Shown here in pieces: positions 16,621 to 24,678 of a stretch of 64,000 nt of DNA (positions are counted from its first letter, which is position 1; each line of letters begins with the position of its first letter). The position numbers were made by a program, and so were the translations under genes. The stretch is from JAYOEY01 sp038116945 (GTDB lineage Bacteria; Pseudomonadota; Alphaproteobacteria; MPNO01; UBA2964), in NCBI GenBank assembly GCA_038116945.1, contig JAYOEY010000008.1, positions 92,034-156,033 of the forward strand, given 5' to 3'. Under the pieces are notes generated by a model, which saw only the letters and a program-made list of their open reading frames with translations, was not told the DNA's origin and did not search any database.

Positions 16621-16639
16621 CTCCAGCCGCCGGATTTTT
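16613..16639 (+). terminator. Terminator at end of E1 beta gene
   Basis: GCGGCT/AGCCGC stem that includes the stop codon, six-base loop, followed after four bases by five Ts. Confidence 0.5.
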
Positions 16640-16741
16640 CGCTTTTCCAGCGTCGGATTCGGGCGCATAAGACAATCGCTTCCTCGCTGGCGAAGGCCCC
16701 CCTTCCAGCGGGGAGCTTTCTATATTCAGGAGGTTAGACAG

Positions 16742-17785
16742 ATGTCTTTCACACGTTCGCTCGCTCTTGCGGGTGCGGCTGCACTCGCCTGCGTGTTTTC
16801 CGCCGGGGCGCCTGTATCGGCGGATCCGGTCGCGGATTTCTATTCCAAGAAACGGGTCACCTTGCTTGTCGGATTCGGCGTCGGCGGCGGGGTCGATACA
16901 TTCGCCCGGCTGCTGTCGCGGCATTTCGGCGATGCGTTGCCCGGCAAACCCAATGTCGTCGTGCAGAACATGCCAGGTGGCGGCGGATTCAAATCGACCA
17001 ACTACCTCTACAACGCCGCGCCGCAGGACGGGAGCTATATCACGCTGATGCTGCCAAGCAACGCGGTTGAACCGCTGATGGGGAATCCCGGCGCCAAATG
17101 GGACACGTTCAAACTGCACTGGCTGGGCAATATGACGCAGGATTTCGTGAGCTGCATTGCGTCTGGCAAGTCGGGCGTCAAATCGATCGCCGAGGCCTCA
17201 AAGCGCGAAATCGTTTTCGGCGCCACCGGTCCCAGCGCCCTCACCGCCCAGCAGCCCTACGTATTCCGCAACCTGCTGGGCTACAAGGCGAAAGTGATCA
17301 CCGGATACAAGGGTACCAAGGCGATCTGGCTGGCGATGGAGAAGGGCGAGGTTGACGGCGTCTGCGCGTTCTGGGCGTCTCTTGCCATGGGGCCGCAGAA
17401 GCAGAATATCGAGTCCGGCAAGTTCGTTCCCATCGTTCAGATGGGAAACACAAAACATCCGGTCTATGGAAACGCCCCCAGCATCTATGATTTCGCGAAG
17501 AACGATGCGGACAGGAATGTCATGCGGTTCATCTTCGGGCTGACGCAGATTACCCGTCCGGTTGCGGCTCCGCCGGGCGTGCCGCAGGCCCGTATCGCGG
17601 CCCTGCGCAAGGCATTCATGGATGCGATGAATTCCGCGGGTCTCAAGAAAGATGCGGACAAGCTCAAGCTGATTGTCGATCCGATGGACGCGGCGGCGAC
17701 CGAAAAGGCGTTTCGCGACGTGCTTTCGATGCCGAAGGACGTTATCGACCGCGCCAAGGTCCTGATCCGTCGGCCCAAGGCCTGA
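16742..17785 (+). CDS. Tripartite tricarboxylate transporter substrate-binding protein (TctC/Bug family)
   Basis: A 347-residue periplasmic binding protein with a signal peptide (to about residue 27, VSA). Seen: the family pattern VTLLVGFGVGGGVDTFARLL, then PNVVVQNMPGGGGFKSTNYLYNAAPQDG, and GVPQARIAALRKAF at the C-terminus. It would capture a carboxylate or similar small compound for a TctAB-type permease. No tctA or tctB gene is nearby, as is common for the expanded Bug families. AGGAGG at 16729-16734 is the ribosome binding site. Confidence 0.9.
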   Translation: MSFTRSLALAGAAALACVFSAGAPVSADPVADFYSKKRVTLLVGFGVGGGVDTFARLLSRHFGDALPGKPNVVVQNMPGGGGFKSTNYLYNAAPQDGSYITLMLPSNAVEPLMGNPGAKWDTFKLHWLGNMTQDFVSCIASGKSGVKSIAEASKREIVFGATGPSALTAQQPYVFRNLLGYKAKVITGYKGTKAIWLAMEKGEVDGVCAFWASLAMGPQKQNIESGKFVPIVQMGNTKHPVYGNAPSIYDFAKNDADRNVMRFIFGLTQITRPVAAPPGVPQARIAALRKAFMDAMNSAGLKKDADKLKLIVDPMDAAATEKAFRDVLSMPKDVIDRAKVLIRRPKA

Positions 17786-17808
17786 TTCGTTTGGTTCGCG
17801 TTGTTCAG

Positions 17809-17843
17809 CGGCGGCGCCCGGTCAGGGCGCCGCCGTTTTTTTT
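17809..17843 (+). terminator. Strong intrinsic terminator
   Basis: An 11-bp GC stem (CGGCGGCGCCC with GGGCGCCGCCG, five-base loop) followed by eight Ts. It ends the binding-protein transcript, and its T-run touches the stop codon of the convergent GST gene. Confidence 0.92.
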
Positions 17844-18636
17844 ACGCGGCCCTCAGGATCGCTTCGACCGCCGGCCAGCTCTTCGCGCCGTTGGTGCGGA
17901 AATCGTCGGTCAGGCTTTCCGGCATGTACTCGTCGATGGCGGGCGCGTAGCTGGGGCGTTTGCGCATGCGGGCGAGCCATTCCGAGACGCGTTTTCGTTC
18001 GGGCGTCCAGTTCTCAAGCATGCCGAAGATATCGATCCGGTTGACGTAGGGAACCACGCCGATATCGGCGAGCGAGAACGTATCGCCCGCGAGCCACGGG
18101 CTCGTTTGCAGGGCGGTCTCCATATCCTTCAGAAGCTTGTCGAATGTCTTGACGGCGTGGACGACTTCGGGCCCCTCGAAACCCAGCTCGACCCATTCGC
18201 GCTTGCGTCGCCGCCATTCCGGATCTGGCGTCAGCGCAAGAAATTCCTCCACCTCGTCGTTCGACATGCGAAGGATGGTGTGCCGGTGCGAGGCGGTGAA
18301 GGTCAGGACCGCGCACATCGAATGGACCTGTTCGTCGATGAACTTGGTCCAATAGCGCATGTGCACCTTGCCGGCCGGGCTGGCCGGTTTCAGCGGCGGG
18401 TCGGGGAATTTTTCGTCGAGATATTCGCAGATCAGGGTGGATTCGCGGATCACCTCGCCGTCATCCACCAGCGTCGGCACCACGCCCTTGGGGTTGAGTT
18501 TCAGATAGTCCGGATCGAACTGGTCGCCCTTCAGGATGTCGAGATAATGGCCGGTCCAGCCGAGGCTTTTTTCCGCGAGCACCATCCGCACCTTGGCGGC
18601 GCAGACGGACGATCCGTGGTGGTACAGCTCCAGCAT
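17842..18636 (-). CDS. Glutathione S-transferase family protein
   Basis: A 264-residue GST. Seen: a thioredoxin-fold N-terminus (LELYHHGSSVCAAKVRMVLAEK), the cis-proline segment NPKGVVPTLVDDG with ESTLICEYLDE, and a helical C-terminal domain containing DTFSLADIGVVPYVNRI. ATG 18636 is preferred because AAGGAG is 7 bases away; ATG 18642, only one base from that site, overlaps the upstream stop codon. Last gene of a three-gene minus-strand operon with an acyl-CoA synthetase and a quinone-oxidoreductase-like enzyme. Role likely detoxification or a specific glutathione-dependent catabolic step. Confidence 0.88.
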   Translation of the reverse strand: MLELYHHGSSVCAAKVRMVLAEKSLGWTGHYLDILKGDQFDPDYLKLNPKGVVPTLVDDGEVIRESTLICEYLDEKFPDPPLKPASPAGKVHMRYWTKFIDEQVHSMCAVLTFTASHRHTILRMSNDEVEEFLALTPDPEWRRRKREWVELGFEGPEVVHAVKTFDKLLKDMETALQTSPWLAGDTFSLADIGVVPYVNRIDIFGMLENWTPERKRVSEWLARMRKRPSYAPAIDEYMPESLTDDFRTNGAKSWPAVEAILRAA

Positions 18637-18638
18637 TG

Positions 18639-19652
18639 TCATGCTCCTTCATTCATCACCAGCGCAACGCGGCCGGTCGAGCGCCGCCCGAGCACCATCG
18701 CCATCGCTTCGCGGAACTCCTCCAGCGGGAAGGTCGCGCAGACATGCGGTCGAATGCGCCCGTCTTCAGCCCAGTCATGGAAATGTGTCAGGATGGCCCG
18801 GACGCGGTCTTCCATCTCGTAGCGGATGTCTTTCGGGCTCCAGCCGTAATAGGTTCCGAAATTCAGACCGCACACGGTGACGTTCTTGACCAGCAGGAGG
18901 TTGGTTGGGGCGCTTGCGGCCCGGCCCGAGGTGAACCCGACCGGCGCGATGCGGCCTTCGAGCGCGATACAGCGCAGCGACTCGTCGAACACGTCGCCGC
19001 CTACGGGATCGAGAATCGCGTCGGCGCCGCGCCCGCCGGTGATCTCGTTGACCGCGTTGCGAAACCCGCCATCGGAATAATCGATGACATGATCGGCGCC
19101 GTGTTCTTTCGCCAGCGCGCGCTTTTCTTCGGTGCTGGCGGTGGCGATAACGGTTGCGCCGAGGATCTTGCCGATTTCGACGCCGGCGAGGCCGATCCCG
19201 CCCGCCGCGCCATGCACCAGAAGCGTCTCGCCCGCCTGCACGTTCAGCAAATGCGGCCAGGTCAGCGCCGCGCAGGTCGTGGCGTAGGAATTGAAGTTGG
19301 TCGCTGCCGCGAAATCCAGCTTGTCCGGCAGGGGGTAGGTGTTGACCTCCCACGCCAGGGCTTGTTCCGCCATCCCGCCCCAGTCGAGCGCCGCGCAGAC
19401 CCGGTCGCCCGGTCTGAAGCGGGTGACGTCGGCGCCGCATTCGACCACCTCGCCGGCCGCTTCGGTGCCGGGGACGAAAGGGAGCGGCGGCTTGCGCTGA
19501 TACTTGCCGGCAACCACGAGGCTGGCCGCGAAATTGACGCCGCAGGCGCGGACGCGGATGCGAAGCTGTCTTGGCTCAAGCGGCGGCAGCTCGACGTCCT
19601 TGACCGAAAGCCGGTCGAACTCGGTGTACTCGGTAACCAGCAGCCCCTTCAT
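18639..19652 (-). CDS. Zinc-free MDR family NADPH:quinone oxidoreductase-like
   Basis: A 337-residue medium-chain dehydrogenase/reductase. Seen: KGLLVTEYTEFDRLSV at the start, ACGVNFAASLVVAGKYQ, the nucleotide-binding segment LLVHGAAGGIGLAGVEIGK, and GGDVFDESLRCIALEGRIAPVGFTSG. The absence of structural-zinc cysteines and the AAGG loop point to the quinone-oxidoreductase branch. ATG 19652 is chosen because the encoded start matches the fold; longer upstream frame sequence overlaps the synthetase. It sits 10 bases after the synthetase stop. Substrate unknown, perhaps an enoyl-CoA given the neighbour. Confidence 0.88.
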   Translation of the reverse strand: MKGLLVTEYTEFDRLSVKDVELPPLEPRQLRIRVRACGVNFAASLVVAGKYQRKPPLPFVPGTEAAGEVVECGADVTRFRPGDRVCAALDWGGMAEQALAWEVNTYPLPDKLDFAAATNFNSYATTCAALTWPHLLNVQAGETLLVHGAAGGIGLAGVEIGKILGATVIATASTEEKRALAKEHGADHVIDYSDGGFRNAVNEITGGRGADAILDPVGGDVFDESLRCIALEGRIAPVGFTSGRAASAPTNLLLVKNVTVCGLNFGTYYGWSPKDIRYEMEDRVRAILTHFHDWAEDGRIRPHVCATFPLEEFREAMAMVLGRRSTGRVALVMNEGA

Positions 19653-19662
19653 CAGGTTCCGC

Positions 19663-21258
19663 CTATGCCGTGCCGTGGGCCTCTTTCCACATCTCCTGCA
19701 GATCGGGCCGGCGGACCTTGCCGCGGTCGTTCTTGGGCAGGGCATCGATGAAGTGGAACTGCTTTGGCACGCGGTATTCGGGCATGTTGCCGGCGCAGTG
19801 GGCGCGGATTTCGTCCTCGCCCAGCGTTTCGCCGTCGCGCACCACGACGTAGGCGACGATCTCCTCGCCGTAGATGCTGTCCGGCACGCCGACGGCGGCG
19901 GCCTCGTAAACCTTGGGATGGCGCATCATCACGTTGTCGACCTCGACCGGCGAGATATTGACGCCGCCTCGGATGATCAGGTCCTTCAGGCGCCCGGTCA
20001 CGGTGATGAAGCCGTCCTCGTCCATCACGGCCAGATCGCCCAGCCGGACGCGCTTGCCGTACAGGTCTTCCCACTTGCCGTCGGCGGTCATCGACGCCTT
20101 GGCGCATTGCGGGCCGCCGAGCGTCACCTCGCCTTCCTCGCCCTGCGGGACGGCGTTGCCGTCCTCGTCGACCAGCAGGAATTCCTGGTGCTTGGCGGGC
20201 GGGCCGACCGTGCCGTACTTCTTGGCGTAGTGGCGGTTGCCGCACACCCATCCACCCTCCGAGCAGCCGAAGAACTGCAGCAGGTTGATGTTGTAGGTTT
20301 CCTCGAACTGTTTCCAGCGCTCCGGCGACAGTGGCGCGGTTGAGGAACTCATCAGCCGCAGGGATGGGACGTCCTTGCCGGTAACGCCGGTCGGCCGGTC
20401 GAGCAGCATGTTGATGACCGTCGGAATGCCGGCGGAAAACGTGATCTCGTACTTCTTGATCCAGTCGAAGAACCGGCTGTGCGAGAAACGTCGCGCGATG
20501 TGGAGCGTGCAGCCTGTCTCCAGCCACGGCATGAGCGACAGGCCCTGCGGCGAGTTCCAGCCGAACGAGCGGTATTCCAGCGTGCGATCGTCTTCCGTCA
20601 GCCCGATCTGGTCGAGTGTCGAAAGACCGAACGACCAGTGCGCCAGGTGGTCGATCAGGAAATTCTTCGGCTTGTCGGTCGTGCCTGACGTACAGAAGAT
20701 CGTCGCGTCGTCGGTTTCCGCGTAATCCCGGTCGCATTCGGGAAATGCGGGTGTCGCCGCAATCTGCGCGAACAGCTCGTCGCTGGCGGCATCGCCCGCC
20801 ATATCGCTTTCCCACCCGGCGAATCTGATGCTCTCGATATCGACGCCATCGGTCATCTTGGCGATGTCGAGCGTCTCGTCATAAAGCGCCAGCTTGCAGT
20901 CCAGATGCGACAGGATCTCGGCGACGTATTCGATGTTCATCTCGACATTGGTCGGGCAGCACACCGCGCCCGCCCGCCAGATGCCCATCCAGAGCAGGAT
21001 TTTCTCAAGCCGTTCTTCGGTCAGCAGCGCGATCCGGTCGCCCTTCCCGATCCCCTTCCCGACCAGCCAGTTGGCGATGCGGTTGGTCCATTCGTGCAGT
21101 TCGCCGAACGTGATGCTCTTTTCCTGCGTGACGTCGACCAAGGCGATCTTTGACGGGTCGCGTTCGTTGTAGGCAGCAAACAGCGCGCGTACCGATGCGA
21201 ATGGAACGGCGTAATCGTGCTTGGCGCCCGGGGGCGTTCCGCCGACTTTGGGGGGCAT
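19663..21258 (-). CDS. AMP-dependent acyl-CoA synthetase
   Basis: A 531-residue class I adenylate-forming ligase that would make an acyl-CoA from an acid, ATP and CoA. Seen: the P-loop-like motif IFCTSGTTDKPKNFLI, GCSEGGWVCGNRHY in the A5 position, LYGKRVRLGDLAVMDEDGF (A7), GRLKDLIIRGGVNISPVEVD (A8), and KNDRGKVRRPDL carrying the catalytic Lys. ATG 21258 follows GGGAGA. First gene of the operon with an MDR reductase and GST, and divergent from a SnoaL-like gene. Specificity is not evident. Confidence 0.92.
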   Translation of the reverse strand: MPPKVGGTPPGAKHDYAVPFASVRALFAAYNERDPSKIALVDVTQEKSITFGELHEWTNRIANWLVGKGIGKGDRIALLTEERLEKILLWMGIWRAGAVCCPTNVEMNIEYVAEILSHLDCKLALYDETLDIAKMTDGVDIESIRFAGWESDMAGDAASDELFAQIAATPAFPECDRDYAETDDATIFCTSGTTDKPKNFLIDHLAHWSFGLSTLDQIGLTEDDRTLEYRSFGWNSPQGLSLMPWLETGCTLHIARRFSHSRFFDWIKKYEITFSAGIPTVINMLLDRPTGVTGKDVPSLRLMSSSTAPLSPERWKQFEETYNINLLQFFGCSEGGWVCGNRHYAKKYGTVGPPAKHQEFLLVDEDGNAVPQGEEGEVTLGGPQCAKASMTADGKWEDLYGKRVRLGDLAVMDEDGFITVTGRLKDLIIRGGVNISPVEVDNVMMRHPKVYEAAAVGVPDSIYGEEIVAYVVVRDGETLGEDEIRAHCAGNMPEYRVPKQFHFIDALPKNDRGKVRRPDLQEMWKEAHGTA

Positions 21259-21341
21259 GTCCTGGTCTCCCGTGACTGGCTTTCTTGTCCGCCATTTCCT
21301 ACCCTGTCCGGTGGACACTGTCGAATCCGTTTGAGGGAGAC

Positions 21342-21779
21342 ATGGCGGACTGGGAAGCGCGCGCGGCGCTCGAGGCGCTGGTGACCGAATTTACGGAAGC
21401 GTTCAATCGCGAGGATATCGACGAGGTCATGTCGTATTTCGCGGAGGATGCGGTTTATGACGAGTTCAACGGGGTCCGGAATGTCGGGAAAGAGGCGATC
21501 CGCAAGGCCTTCGAACCCCAGTTTGCCGGCGCGTTCGGTCGCATGCGGTTCCATACCGAGGACATGTTTCTCGATGTCGAGGCCGGGAAGGCCATGATCC
21601 GGTGGATTCTGACGCTGGAAGAGAAAACCCGTTCGGGCGCCTATCGCGGGCTCGACCTGCTGCATTTCGAAGACGGGCGTCTCGTCGAGAAGCACACCTA
21701 CTGCAAGGCGAGGATACCGTTCATTCGCGGCAAACCGGACCTGGAAGCCGAAGGACGCTGGCCCGCGGTCGATTCCTGA
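21342..21779 (+). CDS. SnoaL-like / NTF2-fold protein
   Basis: A 145-residue single-domain protein of the NTF2-like/SnoaL fold. Seen: FTEAFNREDIDEVMSYFAEDAVYDEFNG, the typical helix-strand start, and LDLLHFEDGRLVEKHTYCKA at the end. The fold covers small hydrolases, isomerases and ligand binders, so no reaction can be assigned. ATG 21342 has GAGGGAGA just upstream. It is divergently arranged with the acyl-CoA synthetase operon and may act on the same compound. Confidence 0.85.
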   Translation: MADWEARAALEALVTEFTEAFNREDIDEVMSYFAEDAVYDEFNGVRNVGKEAIRKAFEPQFAGAFGRMRFHTEDMFLDVEAGKAMIRWILTLEEKTRSGAYRGLDLLHFEDGRLVEKHTYCKARIPFIRGKPDLEAEGRWPAVDS

Positions 21780-21791
21780 GCCGGATTCGGC

Positions 21792-22838
21792 CTACTCGGC
21801 CTCGAGCGGCGTTTTCAGGCGCGTTCCCTTGACGATGATGCCGCCGTTGCGCTCGGTCAGCGCCGGCGGCGTCGGGCGTTCGCCGTCAATCGACAGCCAC
21901 AGGCGGAACAGATGCCGCTTGCGTTCCGGCTCCGGAAAATCCTCGAACGCGGTTCGTCCGTGCACCGTGACATGGTTGAGCAGGAACTGGATATCGCCCT
22001 GCTGGAACGTCATGTTCATCATTGTTTCGGCAAGCAGCTCGTCCATGTAGTCGAGCGCCTCGACCTGCTCCGGCGTGTATTTCGGCACCTCGTCGAACCG
22101 CTGAGTCGAGTCGATATACTGGCGGCCGTATCGCGAGCTGAACGTGTCCTTGTAAAAATTGAAGATCGGCAGGATGTACCAGGGGTCCTTGCCTTCCGGA
22201 ATTTCGCCGCGCCGGTCCCAGTACATCGGTTCGGTCAGAACCTTTGCCAGGTCGGGCCGGCGCTCCAGCATGGTGTTGTAAACCCGAACGGTGGATGCAA
22301 CGGAACTCAGCCCGCCCGATTTAGGCGTCTGCAGGCACATCAGACCGACGATGTCGCATGAATCGGCATGGAAGCGCTGGTTGACGTTGGTGCGATACCC
22401 GCGTTCGCTCGGGTCCTTGTTGTAGTCGACATCCGTCAGTTTCTTGACGTGGCCCAGCATGTGGCCCTTTGCGTTCTGCGAAACCGCGCGGCCCAGATAG
22501 CGCCCCATCCCGAAGAACGCTGCGGCCGCCTGCGCCCGGCTGTAATTCCATACCGGAAATCCGCGGATCAGCACGAGGCCGCTGCCGCGTATGATTTCCT
22601 TGCGCAGTTCAGCGAGACGCGGGCCGAAAACCGGCAGGGGAAAATTTTCGCGCGTAATGTCCATGATATCCAGCCCGTCCTCCTGGACGTTCTGGACCGC
22701 ACGGTCGATATCGGCGATTTCGTCATCGGTCAGGCGATAGACGAAGGCTTCGGATGCCAGCATTTCCTTGCCGTCCCAGTCTGCCGGGTGGACGACTTTC
22801 TGCATGTGGACGGCCGGCTGTTCGGTGATGGTCGCCAT
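21792..22838 (-). CDS. TauD/TfdA family dioxygenase
   Basis: A 348-residue Fe(II)/2-oxoglutarate-type dioxygenase, longer than average for the family. Seen: His157 and Asp159 in NQRFHADSCD, His293 in TVHGRTAFED, and Arg312 in HLFRLWLS for 2-oxoglutarate. The segment FPVWNYSRAQAAAAFFGMGRYLG is also typical of the gamma-butyrobetaine-like subgroup. ATG 22838 is preceded by GAGAGGGT. It is transcribed alone and converges with the SnoaL gene. Substrate unknown. Confidence 0.9.
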   Translation of the reverse strand: MATITEQPAVHMQKVVHPADWDGKEMLASEAFVYRLTDDEIADIDRAVQNVQEDGLDIMDITRENFPLPVFGPRLAELRKEIIRGSGLVLIRGFPVWNYSRAQAAAAFFGMGRYLGRAVSQNAKGHMLGHVKKLTDVDYNKDPSERGYRTNVNQRFHADSCDIVGLMCLQTPKSGGLSSVASTVRVYNTMLERRPDLAKVLTEPMYWDRRGEIPEGKDPWYILPIFNFYKDTFSSRYGRQYIDSTQRFDEVPKYTPEQVEALDYMDELLAETMMNMTFQQGDIQFLLNHVTVHGRTAFEDFPEPERKRHLFRLWLSIDGERPTPPALTERNGGIIVKGTRLKTPLEAE

Positions 22839-23028
22839 CGGACCCTCTCAAATAAATTTGCGGTGGTGTCGAATTTTATCGCCGACCCGTTCGTTGCGCC
22901 AGAACGATCGGAGGTTTCCGGTGCAACTGTGACACCTCGCACTTTTCCCGGAGAAACCCGCTTGTCGGTGTCTGTCGGAGCCGCAACGATGGAACGATAG
23001 CCCGTCAGGAACATGGGAGATTCCCTGA

Positions 23029-23475
23029 ATGAAAATTCGCGGTTTTGGATTCTACAACGTCCTGCTGGCGCTGGCCTTCGCCCTGGCGACAGCGATTTTC
23101 TCCGAAAACCTGGTTTTGGCGGCGGACCTGTCGAAGGAGATTTCGACCGATTTCAAGGCCACCGGATATGACAGCTTCTTGGTCGGTGCTGCCGGAAAAA
23201 CCCCCGTTCCGGCGGATGTCGTCAGGAAGGCGGCGTTTCTGAAGGCAGCGGAAACGACGCTGGCGAGCGGCGCGACCAGTTTTCGGGTCACCGACGCCCA
23301 GCGTGGCGGGCTTTCGCTCAGGGCCCCGCTGAGCGATGAAAATTTCGCCGTCAGGCTCACGGTGGAGACCAACCGTTCGGGCCAGCAACTGTCCGACAAG
23401 GAAATCTGGTACTCGGCGCAGAAAGTGGTCGAGGGTCTTCGGCCCGAACTGCTCTTGCAACTGCAGGCGAAATGA
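23029..23475 (+). CDS. Exported small protein, paralogue 1 of a tandem family
   Basis: A 148-residue protein with a signal peptide (about 1-31, ending VLAA). The mature part carries the block VVRKAAFLKAAETTLASGATSFRV followed by VRLTVETNRSGQQ and a C-terminal WYSAQKVVEGL. The same two blocks recur in the next two genes, so this is the first of three tandem paralogues. The RKAAFLxAAxxTLxSGxxxFR pattern faintly recalls Caulobacter-type CC0125/CC1285 lipoproteins, but there is no lipobox Cys. Function unknown. Confidence 0.7.
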   Translation: MKIRGFGFYNVLLALAFALATAIFSENLVLAADLSKEISTDFKATGYDSFLVGAAGKTPVPADVVRKAAFLKAAETTLASGATSFRVTDAQRGGLSLRAPLSDENFAVRLTVETNRSGQQLSDKEIWYSAQKVVEGLRPELLLQLQAK

Positions 23476-23493
23476 AATCGACGGTTCGATTTC
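23474..23493 (+). terminator. Hairpin at the end of paralogue 1
   Basis: A perfect 8-bp stem, GAAATCGA with TCGATTTC around a four-base loop, overlaps the stop codon. It lacks a T-run, so it may protect the mRNA end rather than terminate. Confidence 0.35.
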
Positions 23494-23561
23494 GGCGCCA
23501 GATGCGTTAGGGTCGTCGGGATCGGGGTTTCAGAAGCGGTCAGTCCGGAGCAGGATCAGCC

Positions 23562-24041
23562 ATTTTTTCGAGATTCAGTCCCAACGGATCATCATTCAAG
23601 ACGGCGAGGTTTTTCGTCGCGCGCTTCGTTGTTGCCTGGCTCGCCGCCGCGATGTTTCTGTTTTGGCCCGCGGATTCCTCCAGCTTCGACTTCGTGTCTC
23701 CCATTTCGACGGAAGTCAGCCCGTCGGGAAAGCACGCGTTTTCTGTGGTCGCCCGGGGGAGCAGCCGGATGACCGCGGAAATCGTGCGCAAGGCGGCTTT
23801 TCTCGAAGCCGCGAACAGGACGATCGCTTCCGGCAGCAAATATTTCCGCATTGAGAAAGCGAAAGAAGAAGCCCTCAGGAATCGCGACAGGTCCGGTCGC
23901 ATCCGTTCGGTCAGGTACGAGATCGTACTCGACATCATGACCCATGAAGCCGGCAAGCCATTGAAGGTCGAAGATAAATGGTTCCCGGCCGAAAAGGTTG
24001 TCGAAAAGGTTGGCCCCGAGATCAAGGCGATCGCGAAATAA
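23562..24041 (+). CDS. Exported small protein, paralogue 2, start codon unclear
   Basis: Second member of the tandem family: it has EIVRKAAFLEAANRTIASGSKYFRI and a KWFPAEKVVEKVG tail. The first ATG in frame (23652) falls in the middle of the hydrophobic signal segment and has no ribosome binding site. The open frame upstream encodes FKTARFFVARFVVAWLAAAM, a good signal-peptide beginning, but contains no ATG, GTG or TTG. The best candidate is ATT at 23562, six bases after AGGA. The gene therefore either uses a rare start or has lost its start codon. The minimum safe coding region is 23652-24041. Confidence 0.5.
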   Translation: MFSRFSPNGSSFKTARFFVARFVVAWLAAAMFLFWPADSSSFDFVSPISTEVSPSGKHAFSVVARGSSRMTAEIVRKAAFLEAANRTIASGSKYFRIEKAKEEALRNRDRSGRIRSVRYEIVLDIMTHEAGKPLKVEDKWFPAEKVVEKVGPEIKAIAK

Positions 24042-24057
24042 CGGTCGCGATTCTTTT
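24030..24057 (+). terminator. Possible terminator after paralogue 2
   Basis: ATCGCG/CGCGAT stem spanning the stop codon with a ten-base loop, followed by TCTTTT. Modest stability. Confidence 0.4.
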
Positions 24058-24207
24058 GGCCGCGGTTCCCGGCGGCAACCGGCACCCGATTTCTGATTGT
24101 GCTCTTATTGATTTTTGCTAACAATGGTGGTGTGTGTAGCGGTTGCGCCGTTCAAGGCTCTGTTGCCGTCACCGGATTCCAGAGATTCCGGGGTGGGGAG
24201 ATATTTC

Positions 24208-24642
24208 ATGCGTCCGGGTTTCCTGTCGTTTCTGACCGTTCTTCTCGTTTGTGTCCTGCCGTACGGTGTCATGGCCGCTTTCGACGACGCCCTGCATGTC
24301 GAATCCAGTGAGACCGGTCAGGGAAAGTTCGAGGTCGATGCGAGAGGCAAATTCAATCTGCCGGTCGAATTCATTCGCCAGGTTGCCATGTTGCGGGCTG
24401 CGGAGGCGACGCTCGAATCGGGCGCGCAGGCTTTCAGAATCGTCCGTGGGCAAAAAAGAACCATAAAACGGCGGCATCCGCCCTACACGAAGAGTTTCGC
24501 AATATTCCTGGACATAGAGACCAACCGGTCAGGAAATCAGCCATCTCCGGAACACAAATGGCTTGATGCCCGGAGGGTCGTTAGCCTGCTTTCGTCCAAG
24601 GTCAAAAAGCAGGCCAAAGAACTCGGCATCTGGAAGGACTAG
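24208..24642 (+). CDS. Exported small protein, paralogue 3 of a tandem family
   Basis: A 144-residue protein with a signal peptide (MRPGFLSFLTVLLVCVLPYGVMAA) and the family blocks EFIRQVAMLRAAEATLESGAQAFRI, FLDIETNRSGNQ and KWLDARRVVSLL. A GGGGAG ribosome binding site at 24195-24200 supports ATG 24208 over an earlier in-frame ATG at 24115. The mature part is basic (RTIKRRHPP and a Lys-rich end), unlike paralogue 1. Function unknown; probably periplasmic. Confidence 0.7.
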   Translation: MRPGFLSFLTVLLVCVLPYGVMAAFDDALHVESSETGQGKFEVDARGKFNLPVEFIRQVAMLRAAEATLESGAQAFRIVRGQKRTIKRRHPPYTKSFAIFLDIETNRSGNQPSPEHKWLDARRVVSLLSSKVKKQAKELGIWKD

Positions 24643-24678
24643 CGCCACGTCGACGGATCCCCCTAGCCCAGGGCAGGG

